A stretch of DNA of 52,594 nucleotides, taken from the NCBI GenBank assembly GCA_017447515.1, contig JAFSNG010000047.1, positions 1 through 52,594 on the forward strand, read 5' to 3'. Below are positions 41,743 to 49,132 of this stretch, in pieces. Numbering within the stretch: the stretch's first letter is position 1; the number at the start of each line of letters is the position of its first letter. The position numbers and the translations under genes were made by a program. The notes beneath the pieces are model-generated. The model was given only the letters and a program-made list of their open reading frames with translations. It ran no database searches and had not been told where the DNA came from. This DNA is from Prevotella sp. (GTDB taxonomy: Bacteria; Bacteroidota; Bacteroidia; Bacteroidales; Bacteroidaceae).

Positions 41743-42122
41743 CTTACCACCATTTTATAAGTTTTACTCTTTGTCTTCACGATATACACGCCCTTGGATA
41801 GCTGTGATCTATCGACCACTTTTCCATGCAGGTCGTAAAAAGTAGCGGTAGCATATTCTTCACTATTCACTCTTAACTCTTCACTTATTCCTGTCGTCGA
41901 ACTCTCATCGGTGTTCGAGAAATACATCTTGCTCAAGTTCGAGAGCGTGAACGTCTGCGTTCCCGCTGTCAGAGTGGTTCCGCTGATGCTCAGCGTCAGT
42001 CCTTCGACGGATACCGAAGCCTTCGCCCCGTCCGTCGTCTCAAAAGTCAGGTAGGTATACTCCCCAGCCTGCGCCGTCAGCGTCCCCACCATCATTGTCA
42101 GTAACCATAAAATCTTCTTCAT
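41739..42122 (-). CDS. Small secreted protein with T9SS-type tail
   Basis: About 127 residues from ATG 42122 (MKKILWLLTMMVGTLTAQAG, signal peptide); the longer frame to 42188 runs through the promoter and is rejected. A short beta-rich domain (YTYLTFETTDGAKASVSVEG) is followed by a linker encoded by a heptamer repeat (EELRVNSEEY) and a tail, FYDLHGKVV...KGVYIVKTKSKTYK, of T9SS type. It resembles the N terminus of its overlapping partner (a metal-free, DGS/TFTL-type domain). The function is unknown. Confidence 0.72.
   Translation of the reverse strand: MKKILWLLTMMVGTLTAQAGEYTYLTFETTDGAKASVSVEGLTLSISGTTLTAGTQTFTLSNLSKMYFSNTDESSTTGISEELRVNSEEYATATFYDLHGKVVDRSQLSKGVYIVKTKSKTYKMVVR
41859..41886 (-). 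repeat. Degenerate heptamer repeat (AGTGAAG type) in linker
   Basis: Plus-strand units TTCACTA, TTCACTC, TTAACTC, TTCACTT, with the neighbour CATATTC as a possible decayed unit. It encodes EELRVNSEE between the domain and the T9SS tail. Confidence 0.78.
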
Positions 42123-42147
42123 ATCGCCTAATATTTTAATGATGTTG

Positions 42148-42179
42148 CAAAGGTAAAGATTATCGGGGTTTTCGCCAAA
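42148..42179 (-). promoter_or_regulatory. Promoter of the small T9SS-tail gene and Cthe_2159-type gene
   Basis: Minus-strand TTTG (plus CAAA 42176-42179), a 20-base spacer and TACCTTTG (plus CAAAGGTA 42148-42155). The leader to ATG 42122 is about 20 bases. Confidence 0.78.
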
Positions 42180-42230
42180 TAACTTCAACGAACGCCCCGA
42201 ATCATTCAGCGAAAAGTTGCGGCAAAGGCC

Positions 42231-42308
42231 TTACTCGGGGAAAGAATACACCAGCAGGCCACTATATACGCCACGGCCGAATGTGAATTGGTCGCCGTAG
42301 ATGCTGAT
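42231..42308 (-). pseudogene. Out-of-frame coding remnant at the GH3 3' end
   Basis: In the frame next to that of bglX the minus strand reads SIYGDQFTFGRGVYSGL then LVYSFPE and a stop at 42231. This is far more protein-like than the bglX-frame tail (QHLRRPIHIRPWRI). It may be the frameshifted natural end of bglX or the last codons of a deleted gene. Confidence 0.45.
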
Positions 42309-44571
42309 CCTTGATGGTCAATATGGTTTTCTTCAGATTCTTCAGACGGCTGTCTGGGCCTATCATCACTTCAAAGTCACCTGGCTCCAGCACATAGTCG
42401 AGACGGGCGTTGTAGAACTTCAATAGATCATCTGTGATTTCAAACTTCACCTCCTGGCTTTCGCCCTTCTTCAGGTGGATACGCTGGAAGCCCTTCAACT
42501 CCTTCACAGGACGCGAGATGCTTGCCACCACATCGTGGATATACAATTGAACAATCTCATCGCCGTCATAGTCGCCAGTGTTCGTTACGGTGACGGATGC
42601 CGTGCGCCCGTTAAGACTGATGTCGCTATAGCTGAAGGTGGTGTAGCTCAGACCGTAGCCAAAAGGATAGAGCGGATCATTGCGTACGTCCAAATAGTTG
42701 CTGGCGAATTTTACAAACGATTCCGCGCCCTCTTCAACAGGACGGCCCGTGGGCAAATGGTTGTAATAGAGTGGCTCCTGTCCTGTAGTCTGCGGCATCG
42801 AGACGGTCAGTTTTCCGCTGGGTACCTTGTCGCCGAAGATGATGTCGCAGATGGCATCACCGACTTCACTGCCTCCGAACCACACATTGAGGATGGCAGG
42901 GATATGTGCCTGCTCCCAGGTCATTACCGTAGGACGACCGGCAAAATTGAGCAATACGATAGGCTTGCCGAGTTTCAGTAGTTCTTCCAACAATCCTTTC
43001 TGCACGTCGAATAGCTCCAGGCTGGCACGGCTGCTGCATTCACCACTCATCTCGGCCTCCTCACCCATGGCGCAGACAATGACATCGGCCTCTTTTGCTA
43101 TGGTGACAGCCTCCTGCTTCAACTTGGCGGCATCCTTGAATGGCGTCTGGTTATAGAAACCACCCACCGTTTGCAATGTCTCATCGTTGGTGAAGTTGCA
43201 GCCTTGGGCGTAAGTCAGTTCGGCCTTGCCTTTCAGCGCCAGCTCCATGGCTTCCTTCAAGGTGATGTATTTGTCAGGCACGGCAGTAGGAGCCCATGCT
43301 CCTGCCAGATTCGTCCGGTTATCAGCCATCGGACCTATCAAGGCTATCTTGCCCTGTTTCTTCAGTGGCAGCAGCTTTCCTTCGTTTTTCAGCAACACGA
43401 AGGTCTTGGCAGCCATGTCGCGGGCAGCCTTGCGGTGTGCTGGCGTCAGGATGTCACTGGCGCGGCGCTTGGGGTCGAGGAAACGATAGGGATCGTCGAA
43501 GAGCCCCAACTTGTATTTTGCCTCCAACACGCGACGGCAAGCAATGTCAATGTCCTGCATCGTCACCTTTCCCTCTTTCAGCGATTGGGCTAACGTGTTG
43601 ATGAATCCCTCAGCGCACATGTCCATATCTGTACCGGCTTTCAATGCCATGGCTGAGACTTGCTGGAGATCGCCCAGTCCGTGCTTGATCATCTCGCCAA
43701 TAGACCCGTAGTCGGTGGTGACAAAGCCGTTCCATTGCCATTGTTTACGCAGTACGTCTGTCAACAGCCACCCATTGGCTGTGGCAGGCATGTAATCCAC
43801 TACATTAAACGAACTCATAAACGAGCCTGCCCCAGCCTTGGCAGCAGCTTCGTAGGGTGGCAAGAACTGGTTGTACATCCTGATGTGGCTCATGTCCACG
43901 GTGTTATAGTCGCGTCCGGCCTCGGCACCGCCATAGAGGGCATAGTGCTTCACGCAGGCCATCATGTTCTCCTTGCCATAGTTGCCCTGCAGACCACGCA
44001 CCATTGCTTCAGCGATTCTCGACCCCAACCAAGGATCCTCGCCGTTGCCTTCTGCTATGCGTCCCCAGCGTGCGTCAAGGGCTATGTCCACCATCGGACT
44101 GAACGCCCAGCAGATGCCGTCGGCGGTAGCCTCCTTGGCGGCAATCCTTGCGCCTTGCTCAATAGCCTCCAAGTCCCAGCTGCACGATTGTGCCAATGGG
44201 ATGGGGAAGACGGTCTCATAGCCGTGTATCACGTCGAGTCCCATCAACAGGGGGATGCCTAAGCGACTTTTCTTTACCGCCGTTTCCTGAGCCTCACGGA
44301 TGTCCTTGTAGCCCTTCATGTTGAGGATGGCTCCCAGTTTCCCCTCAGCAGCCAGTTTTAGCAGCGGACTGTCCTTCTCCGCACCTGTGGTGATGGTCTG
44401 CGCAGGCATCAGGTTCAACTGACCGATTTTCTCCTCCACTGTCATCTTGGCCATCAGTCGGTCGATAAACTGATTCATCTTTTCCTGTTGGCTCTGGGCC
44501 ATTGCCGGGATACTCGCCATGAGCAGTGCGCCAGCCAGCACAAGGGCTGAAATCTTCATGTACTTCTTCAT
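42262..44571 (-). CDS. bglX: Beta-glucosidase (GH3), BglX-like, secreted
   Basis: About 769 residues from ATG 44571 (MKKYMKISALVLAGALLMAS, signal peptide); the longer frame to 44613 adds a poor N terminus. The GH3 domain holds KHYALYGGAEAGRDYN and the likely nucleophile Asp287 in FVTTDYGSIGE. Then follow the GH3-C domain with CAMGEEAEMSGECSSRA and a C-terminal FnIII-like domain. It should cut terminal beta-glucosides in the periplasm. It lies 43 bases behind the LytTR regulator gene on the same strand. The last 14 residues are odd: another frame there looks coding (see 42231). Confidence 0.9.
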   Translation of the reverse strand: MKKYMKISALVLAGALLMASIPAMAQSQQEKMNQFIDRLMAKMTVEEKIGQLNLMPAQTITTGAEKDSPLLKLAAEGKLGAILNMKGYKDIREAQETAVKKSRLGIPLLMGLDVIHGYETVFPIPLAQSCSWDLEAIEQGARIAAKEATADGICWAFSPMVDIALDARWGRIAEGNGEDPWLGSRIAEAMVRGLQGNYGKENMMACVKHYALYGGAEAGRDYNTVDMSHIRMYNQFLPPYEAAAKAGAGSFMSSFNVVDYMPATANGWLLTDVLRKQWQWNGFVTTDYGSIGEMIKHGLGDLQQVSAMALKAGTDMDMCAEGFINTLAQSLKEGKVTMQDIDIACRRVLEAKYKLGLFDDPYRFLDPKRRASDILTPAHRKAARDMAAKTFVLLKNEGKLLPLKKQGKIALIGPMADNRTNLAGAWAPTAVPDKYITLKEAMELALKGKAELTYAQGCNFTNDETLQTVGGFYNQTPFKDAAKLKQEAVTIAKEADVIVCAMGEEAEMSGECSSRASLELFDVQKGLLEELLKLGKPIVLLNFAGRPTVMTWEQAHIPAILNVWFGGSEVGDAICDIIFGDKVPSGKLTVSMPQTTGQEPLYYNHLPTGRPVEEGAESFVKFASNYLDVRNDPLYPFGYGLSYTTFSYSDISLNGRTASVTVTNTGDYDGDEIVQLYIHDVVASISRPVKELKGFQRIHLKKGESQEVKFEITDDLLKFYNARLDYVLEPGDFEVMIGPDSRLKNLKKTILTIKDQHLRRPIHIRPWRI

Positions 44572-44614
44572 AATCGTATAATTTTTGTATTCTGCTTTAT
44601 TGGGAAATGGCAAG

Positions 44615-45355
44615 CTATCTTTTTTCTATTGAGCGAGTTTCGAGGAACTGGCGGAAGGTCTGCAGGTAGCCGTCAGGGATATGGATGATTTCCTTGCCGA
44701 TATAGACACAATCGTTGCGGTCAACCTTCTGTATCTTGTCGACGGCAATGATGTAGGAGCGGTGGATGCGAAGGAAACGGTCCTTGGGCAGCATATCCTC
44801 TACGGCTTTCATCGTCAGGTGGGTAATCAGCGCCTTGGACTCATTGTCGAGATAGAACAGCACGTAATCCTTCATGCCATTGACGTAGGTAATCTGGTCG
44901 ATGGGTACGTTGCGCCATTCGCCATCGACGCGGATGAAAACAGTAGTGGGCTGCTGGGGTTGAACGACAGGCTGTTGTGGCTGGGTAGGCTGCTGCTGGA
45001 ATACCTTCCTGGCTTTCTCGATAGCTGCGAGGAACTTGTTATAGCGGATGGGCTTCAACAAGAAGTCGAGGGCATTTACCTCGTAACTCTCGAAGGCATA
45101 TTCCTTGAAAGCGGTGGTGAAGACAACACGTGTCTCTTCGGGCAGACTATGGGCTAGCTCCATCCCGTCGATATTCGGCATCTGGATGTCAAGGAACAGC
45201 AGGTCGGGCTTCTGTGCCTTGATGGCGTTGATGGCTGTGATGGAGTCAGTAAAGGAGGCCAGCAACTGGAGGTCTGGAGTCTTTTCGACGTATGACTCCA
45301 AGAGGCGGACGGCCAAAGGCTCGTCGTCGACGATGATACAGGTTATTGGTCTCAT
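44615..45355 (-). CDS. LytTR-family response regulator
   Basis: 246 residues from ATG 45355 (MRPITCIIVDDEPLAVRLLE). A receiver domain with Asp10/Asp11 and phospho-acceptor Asp56 (LLFLDIQMPN) is joined by a Gln/Pro-rich linker (QQQPTQPQQPVVQPQQPTT) to a LytTR DNA-binding domain (about 140-246; LRIHRSYIIAVDKI). The start overlaps the stop of the sensor kinase gene by four bases, fixing the start and the partnership. GH3 follows closely, suggesting a three-gene unit. Confidence 0.92.
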   Translation of the reverse strand: MRPITCIIVDDEPLAVRLLESYVEKTPDLQLLASFTDSITAINAIKAQKPDLLFLDIQMPNIDGMELAHSLPEETRVVFTTAFKEYAFESYEVNALDFLLKPIRYNKFLAAIEKARKVFQQQPTQPQQPVVQPQQPTTVFIRVDGEWRNVPIDQITYVNGMKDYVLFYLDNESKALITHLTMKAVEDMLPKDRFLRIHRSYIIAVDKIQKVDRNDCVYIGKEIIHIPDGYLQTFRQFLETRSIEKR

Positions 45356-46356
45356 AGCTGAAGGGTGATTTTGACGTGATAGATGTTCTCTGGCGTAATG
45401 GTTTGCTCCCATTGATAGTGACCCTGATAGAGGAGATTGAGGCGGCGACGGGTGTTCTCCAGTCCGATGCCAGAAACACTGCGGTCCTTGGTGGGCTTGG
45501 GGTTGTTAGTATTGTCGCAATTGAAGACGAGTGTACCGTCTTTCTGCGTCAGACTGATATCGATGGTTGCAGGTGCATTGCTATTCATGCCATGCTTGAA
45601 GGCATTCTCGATGAGGGAGATGAAGAGCAAGGGTGCAATTAGCATTTGGCTATTGGCTATTTGCCATTGGCAGTTGACTCTAGTCATCTCATTACAACGG
45701 AGTTTCATCAACTCGATGTAGTTGCGCATAAACTCCACCTCGCCCTCCAACGGCACTTTCGGTTTGTTGGTCTCATACATCGCATAGCGCAGCAGGTCGC
45801 TCAGTTGCATCACCGTATCTTGGGCTTTGTCAGCATCAATCTGCGTCAGGCTGGAGATGTTGTTGAGGGTGTTGAAGAGGAAATGCGGATTGATCTGATT
45901 CTTCAGCCAGGCCAGTTCTGCCTCTACCTCCTTCTGCTTCTTTTCCCCCTGTCGCATTACGTAACGGATGCTTAGGGCAATGCCGATTGCCATCAGATTG
46001 ACAAGCAAAGCAATAATCTGGAACGAGGAATAACCAGCACGATAGATATCAGGCAAGCTGCTGATATTCTTAAAAAGCAGATGGGAATTGCATAACAATA
46101 TCAATACCAAATTGGCAATTCCAAACAGCCAGTAGCGGTGTCGGAACCATAGCATGGGCACGCAAAAATAGAAGTTGAGCAGATAGACCACAACAGCAGG
46201 TGCCAGCCAGAAAGCGGAAATCCATAGCGAATCCCATGCCATTACCGCATCGTTGGTTGTTACATAGTTGATAAGTCCCGGTGACAACAGCACCAGCGAC
46301 AACAGTAGTACCTGTGCCACAAACAGCCATACATCTTTTATCTGTATCTTCTTCAT
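45352..46356 (-). CDS. LytS/YehU-type sensor histidine kinase
   Basis: 334 residues from ATG 46356 (MKKIQIKDVWLFVAQVLLLS). The upstream TTG at 46392 lies within the promoter and is rejected. Four hydrophobic helices (about 10-130) precede the His_kinase domain with His158 in NQINPHFLFNTLNNI. The ATPase domain has an N-box ENAFKHG and GIGLENTRRRLN. It should phosphorylate the overlapping LytTR regulator. A heptamer repeat encodes CQWQIANSQMLIAP immediately before the N-box. The ligand is unknown. Confidence 0.9.
   Translation of the reverse strand: MKKIQIKDVWLFVAQVLLLSLVLLSPGLINYVTTNDAVMAWDSLWISAFWLAPAVVVYLLNFYFCVPMLWFRHRYWLFGIANLVLILLCNSHLLFKNISSLPDIYRAGYSSFQIIALLVNLMAIGIALSIRYVMRQGEKKQKEVEAELAWLKNQINPHFLFNTLNNISSLTQIDADKAQDTVMQLSDLLRYAMYETNKPKVPLEGEVEFMRNYIELMKLRCNEMTRVNCQWQIANSQMLIAPLLFISLIENAFKHGMNSNAPATIDISLTQKDGTLVFNCDNTNNPKPTKDRSVSGIGLENTRRRLNLLYQGHYQWEQTITPENIYHVKITLQL
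45637..45678 (-). repeat. Degenerate heptamer repeat (TATTGGC type) inside the histidine kinase gene
   Basis: Plus-strand units AATTAGC, ATTTGGC, TATTGGC, TATTTGC, CATTGGC, AGTTGAC. It encodes QWQIANSQMLI on the minus strand, ahead of the ATP-binding N-box. Confidence 0.8.
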
Positions 46357-46362
46357 CGTCTG

Positions 46363-46393
46363 CAAAGTTACGAATAAGTGAGCGAAATGCAAA
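46363..46393 (-). promoter_or_regulatory. Promoter of the LytS/LytTR (and GH3) operon
   Basis: Minus-strand TTTG (plus CAAA 46390-46393), a 19-base spacer and TAACTTTG (plus CAAAGTTA 46363-46370). Only six bases separate the -7 box from ATG 46356, so the transcript has almost no leader. The spacer CTCACTTATTCG equals those of the efp and PIG-L promoters. Confidence 0.78.
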
Positions 46394-46429
46394 GGGAAAA
46401 CTCGTTTTTCTTTTCATTTCCGAGTGAAA

Positions 46430-46457
46430 GTAACTTCTTCGCTTGCGAAAAAGTTAC
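46430..46457 (-). other. Hairpin upstream of the LytS promoter
   Basis: GTAACTTCTTCGC (46430-46442) pairs with GCGAAAAAGTTAC (46445-46457) with one mismatch and a two-base loop. It is at the same distance from the promoter as the hairpins at 285 and 31093, in the orientation of the gene. Confidence 0.62.
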
Positions 46458-46471
46458 GAATAATTAGTGAA

Positions 46472-46512
46472 AAAACAAAATCTCTTCCGCATAATCTCTA
46501 TGCGGAAGAGAT
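46472..46512 (-). terminator. Terminator of the small helical secreted protein gene
   Basis: ATCTCTTCCGCATA (46480-46493) and TATGCGGAAGAGAT (46499-46512) form a perfect 14-base stem with a five-base loop. On the minus strand it is followed by TTTGTTTTTT, as expected for a leftward transcript. Confidence 0.92.
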
Positions 46513-46545
46513 AATTAATACTTTAGTATGTATTATCCAGTAGTT

Positions 46546-46914
46546 TTATTTGCTGGCCAACTGCTGCTGATCCATCATGCGGTCTGCGGTGTTCTTGACT
46601 GTCAGGTCGAGCATAGCAATGTACTTGTCGTACTGTTTCTTGTCAAGAACATTCTTCATTGTTGCCTTGTGACGAGCCTGAATCTTCTCCCAAGCCTCTC
46701 CGCCTTTCGAGGTGTTCTGTAACTGATAGTACGCTTGCATTGAACTCTCGAATTGGGCCATAGCAGTCTTCACCGGTTCAATCTGGTTTACCCTTAGTTC
46801 CAGATAGCTTGCCAGACGGTCGAAGGTCAGCTTACTGTTGTTGTCAATACTCTGAGCGTTAGCACTCATTGTCATCATCACCATTGCCACGAGGGCGAAA
46901 AACATCTTTTTCAT
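46546..46914 (-). CDS. Small secreted helical protein, unknown function
   Basis: 122 residues. A signal peptide (MKKMFFALVAMVMMTMSANA) precedes about 100 residues that are helical and rich in Gln, Lys, Met and Ala (VKTAMAQFESSMQAYYQLQN, VLDKKQYDKYIAMLDLTVKN). The DKKQYDKY segment resembles the repeat of Spy/CpxP-like periplasmic proteins, but the match is too weak to name it. It has its own promoter, a long leader of about 140 bases and a strong terminator, hence a monocistronic, probably well expressed mRNA. Confidence 0.75.
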   Translation of the reverse strand: MKKMFFALVAMVMMTMSANAQSIDNNSKLTFDRLASYLELRVNQIEPVKTAMAQFESSMQAYYQLQNTSKGGEAWEKIQARHKATMKNVLDKKQYDKYIAMLDLTVKNTADRMMDQQQLASK

Positions 46915-46957
46915 ACCTTTTTAATTTTTTATTGTTAATACTATGTTACTGTCATTT

Positions 46958-47035
46958 GAGCTTCGCTCGAAACCGCTTTCGCTCGAAATAGCTCGAATTA
47001 CATTCGGCTCTTTGCTCGCTTAATTGCGGCTTTGT
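46958..47035 (+). repeat. Variant of the dispersed module in the leader of the small secreted protein
   Basis: Contains TTTGAGCTTCGCTCGAAA (self-complementary), CTTTCGCTCGAAA and CTCGCTTAATTGCGGCTTTGTAC. It resembles the efp/PIG-L/LytS modules and a segment at 14014-14035, but here it lies inside a transcribed leader and points away from the gene. Confidence 0.5.
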
Positions 47036-47059
47036 ACTTGTTTTCGTCTTTTGACAGTG

Positions 47060-47091
47060 CAAAGGTATGAACAATTTCTTCTGCTTCCAAA
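47060..47091 (-). promoter_or_regulatory. Promoter of the small secreted helical protein
   Basis: Minus-strand TTTG (plus CAAA 47088-47091), a 20-base spacer and TACCTTTG (plus CAAAGGTA 47060-47067). The leader would be about 140 bases and contains the variant module at 46958-47035. Confidence 0.72.
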
Positions 47092-47163
47092 TCACCTTCG
47101 ACGTTTACCCCCACGTCTTTCGACGTTTAAGTGAAACATCGCAGCGCTGCTCGGCTCTTTCGT

Positions 47164-47946
47164 TTATCCCATTACCACATCGAGTACCATCATCAGGACG
47201 AAGCCAATGGCAAAGCCGATGGTGCTGAGGTTGGAGTGCTGACCGCTGGAGGCTTCAGGGATGAGTTCCTCGACCACGACGTAGAACATGGCGCCTGCGG
47301 CAAAAGCGAGCATGTAGGGTAGGGCGGGCATCAGTAGCGAGGCCAACAACAAGACTGCGATTGCTCCTACAGGTTCCACAGCTCCGCTCAGTGAACCGAT
47401 GATAAACGAACGCCAACGGCTGTTTCCTGCTGCACGCATCGGCATAGAGATGATGGCTCCCTCAGGTATGTTTTGAATGGCGATACCCACGGCAACAGCC
47501 AGTGCACTGGCAATGGAGAGGTTCGTCGCGCCGCTATCGGCTCCTGCGAACACTACGCCGACGGCCATTCCTTCTGGCAGGTTGTGGATGGTGACAGCGA
47601 GGGCCAGCATCGCAGTCTTCGACAGATGCGAGCGCATGCCTTCAGGTTTGTCTGTCCCAATATGCAGGTGCGGTGTCAGTTCGTCGATGAGCAACAGGAA
47701 GCCCATGCCTAACAGGAATCCGATGGCAGCAGGTAGTACTGCCCATTTGCCACTATTGGCCTCCATCTCCATCGCAGGAATCAACAGCGACCACACCGAT
47801 GCGGCAACCATCACGCCCGAAGCAAAGCCCAATAGCGACTTTTGCAGTCGAGCCGACATCTCGTCCCGCATAAAGAATACAAAGGCTGAGCCGAGCATCG
47901 TGCCCAGCAGCGGAATCAATAGTCCTATGATTAATGTCGTTGTCAT
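47164..47946 (-). CDS. ZIP-family divalent metal transporter (GufA/ZupT-like)
   Basis: About 260 residues from ATG 47946 (MTTTLIIGLLIPLLGTMLGS); the TTG at 47955 is three codons upstream. It has eight hydrophobic helices. The metal-site motifs are TIHNLPEGMAVG (fourth helix) and AIQNIPEGAIIS (fifth helix), with Gln instead of His in the second, as in GufA-type members. EELIPEAS is also typical. It imports zinc or a similar metal across the inner membrane. It stands alone. Confidence 0.9.
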   Translation of the reverse strand: MTTTLIIGLLIPLLGTMLGSAFVFFMRDEMSARLQKSLLGFASGVMVAASVWSLLIPAMEMEANSGKWAVLPAAIGFLLGMGFLLLIDELTPHLHIGTDKPEGMRSHLSKTAMLALAVTIHNLPEGMAVGVVFAGADSGATNLSIASALAVAVGIAIQNIPEGAIISMPMRAAGNSRWRSFIIGSLSGAVEPVGAIAVLLLASLLMPALPYMLAFAAGAMFYVVVEELIPEASSGQHSNLSTIGFAIGFVLMMVLDVVMG

Positions 47947-47975
47947 CGTAAGCAATTTCGCGAAGTTTTACTGCG

Positions 47976-48007
47976 CAAAGGTACGAAATAATTTTATATT
48001 GTGCAAT
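47976..48007 (-). promoter_or_regulatory. Promoter of the ZIP transporter gene
   Basis: Minus-strand -7 box TACCTTTG (plus CAAAGGTA 47976-47983) with ATTG (plus CAAT 48004-48007) 20 bases upstream as a weak -33 box. The leader is about 25 bases. Confidence 0.6.
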
Positions 48008-48072
48008 ACTCAAATCATATTAAATGTCAAAGGAGAGCCGAAGCTCCCCTTTGAATTACGTAGTGATAACCT

Positions 48073-48424
48073 TTATGCCGGATTAAACTTCGACTTCGGC
48101 TGCTTGCAACGGGGACAACGCCAATCATCAGGCAGGTCGTCGAAAACTACGGATAGCTTGTCCTCGTGAAGAGCTTCGTCCACGTAGGTGATGTCACCGT
48201 GAAGCATGTAGAACAGACCATCCATCTCGACAATGATGATGCTGTTGCCCTTGGTGTGGCCCTTGGCCTTGATAAGGTAGATGCCGTCGGCAATCTTCTG
48301 ACTTTCGGGGAAGATGGGTGAATCTTCGTTTGGCACTTCCTCTGGAAAGCCTGCAGGCAGGCCTGTATCTACCAGAATCACCTCGCTGCCCGTGTCAATC
48401 AGATAGTTCTGTTTAAAGGAATTT
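48073..48424 (-). pseudogene. MBL-fold hydrolase remnant joined to a rubredoxin tail
   Basis: The minus strand reads NSFKQNYLIDTGSEVILVDT, then after NEDSPI jumps to FPESQKIADGIYLIKAKGHT. The HxHxDH zinc motif that should lie between is missing, so an internal deletion is likely near 48310. The late MBL part (HGDITYVDEALHEDKLSVVF) is followed without a break by DDLPDDWRCPRCKQPKSKF, the second half of a rubredoxin, which lacks its first CxxC. The open frame extends upstream only through antisense of the AraC remnant. Non-functional as either enzyme. Confidence 0.72.
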
Positions 48425-48489
48425 TGGCAACTGAGAAACCTACCTTTTCCCGAAGGTGAGTGGGATGGAAACGTTATCTGTCTGGAGAC

Positions 48490-48931
48490 CAACGCAGAGT
48501 GGTCATTCGGCGCGATGCCATCCGCACAGCCTACTTCTCGGTGGTGGAACTTACCTCGCCCATACTCCCGCTGAAAACCGACGATTTTCGCCGTCTGCGC
48601 GAACTGATGCAGATGATGATTCACTATCAACAGATGGGTCTTCCGCTTTCCAACGACAGCCTGCGCATGCTCTACAACCTCTTTCTCACCGACCTCTCCA
48701 CCGTCCAGCAGCACAGCATCCGCGAGCACCGCTTCCCCAAGCGCGTCGAAGAAATCTTCCTCGGTTTCCTCGGCCTGCTGCCCCAGCATTTCGCTGAGCA
48801 TCACCTAGATTTCCGACCAACTCCATTTCGCCGAAGTCACCACCTTCGCCCGCTTCTTCAACCGGATGAAGGGCATGAATCCGAGGGAATTCAGGAACAG
48901 GAAATCTTTGACACCGATACGCAGGAGGTGA
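48490..48931 (+). pseudogene. AraC-family regulator remnant
   Basis: RRVVIRRDAIRTAYFSVVEL to GFLGLLPQHFAEHH resembles the sensing half of an AraC protein. The chain then shifts frame at about 48807 to ISDQLHFAEVTTFARFFNRM then KGMNPREFRNR, the second helix-turn-helix, ending at 48931. The first HTH helix pair is missing and the N terminus starts abruptly. A deletion with frameshift is the simplest reading. Confidence 0.68.
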
Positions 48932-48972
48932 AGAGCCGTTGCCTATGACAATGAAGCCTCGGATCATAGGTT

Positions 48973-49119
48973 TCACAGATCCAAATCCTTTGCAGGCCAC
49001 CCGTAGTCTTGATACTTGGTGGCAGTGAGTCCGTGGAATTCTCCGCATCGACGGCCACCTCTTGGTAAACGGGGTACGGTGTACTCGCCCTTAGCATAGT
49101 GTCCGGCAATCTGCTCGGC
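48973..49119 (-). pseudogene. Unidentified gene fragment (C-terminal piece)
   Basis: A 48-codon frame between stops reads AEQIAGHYAKGEYTVPRLPR and ends ...TATKYQDYGWPAKDLDL, with protein-like composition but no start codon in a sensible place. I do not recognise the family. It lies between the AraC remnant and the permease in a run of broken genes. Confidence 0.4.
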
Positions 49120-49132
49120 CGTTTAAACGAGC

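Noticed and set aside
45352-46392. Long start (TTG 46392) for the LytS kinase
   Set aside because: That codon lies within the -33 region and the frame would be read through the -7 box; ATG 46356 follows the promoter and opens a normal kinase N terminus.
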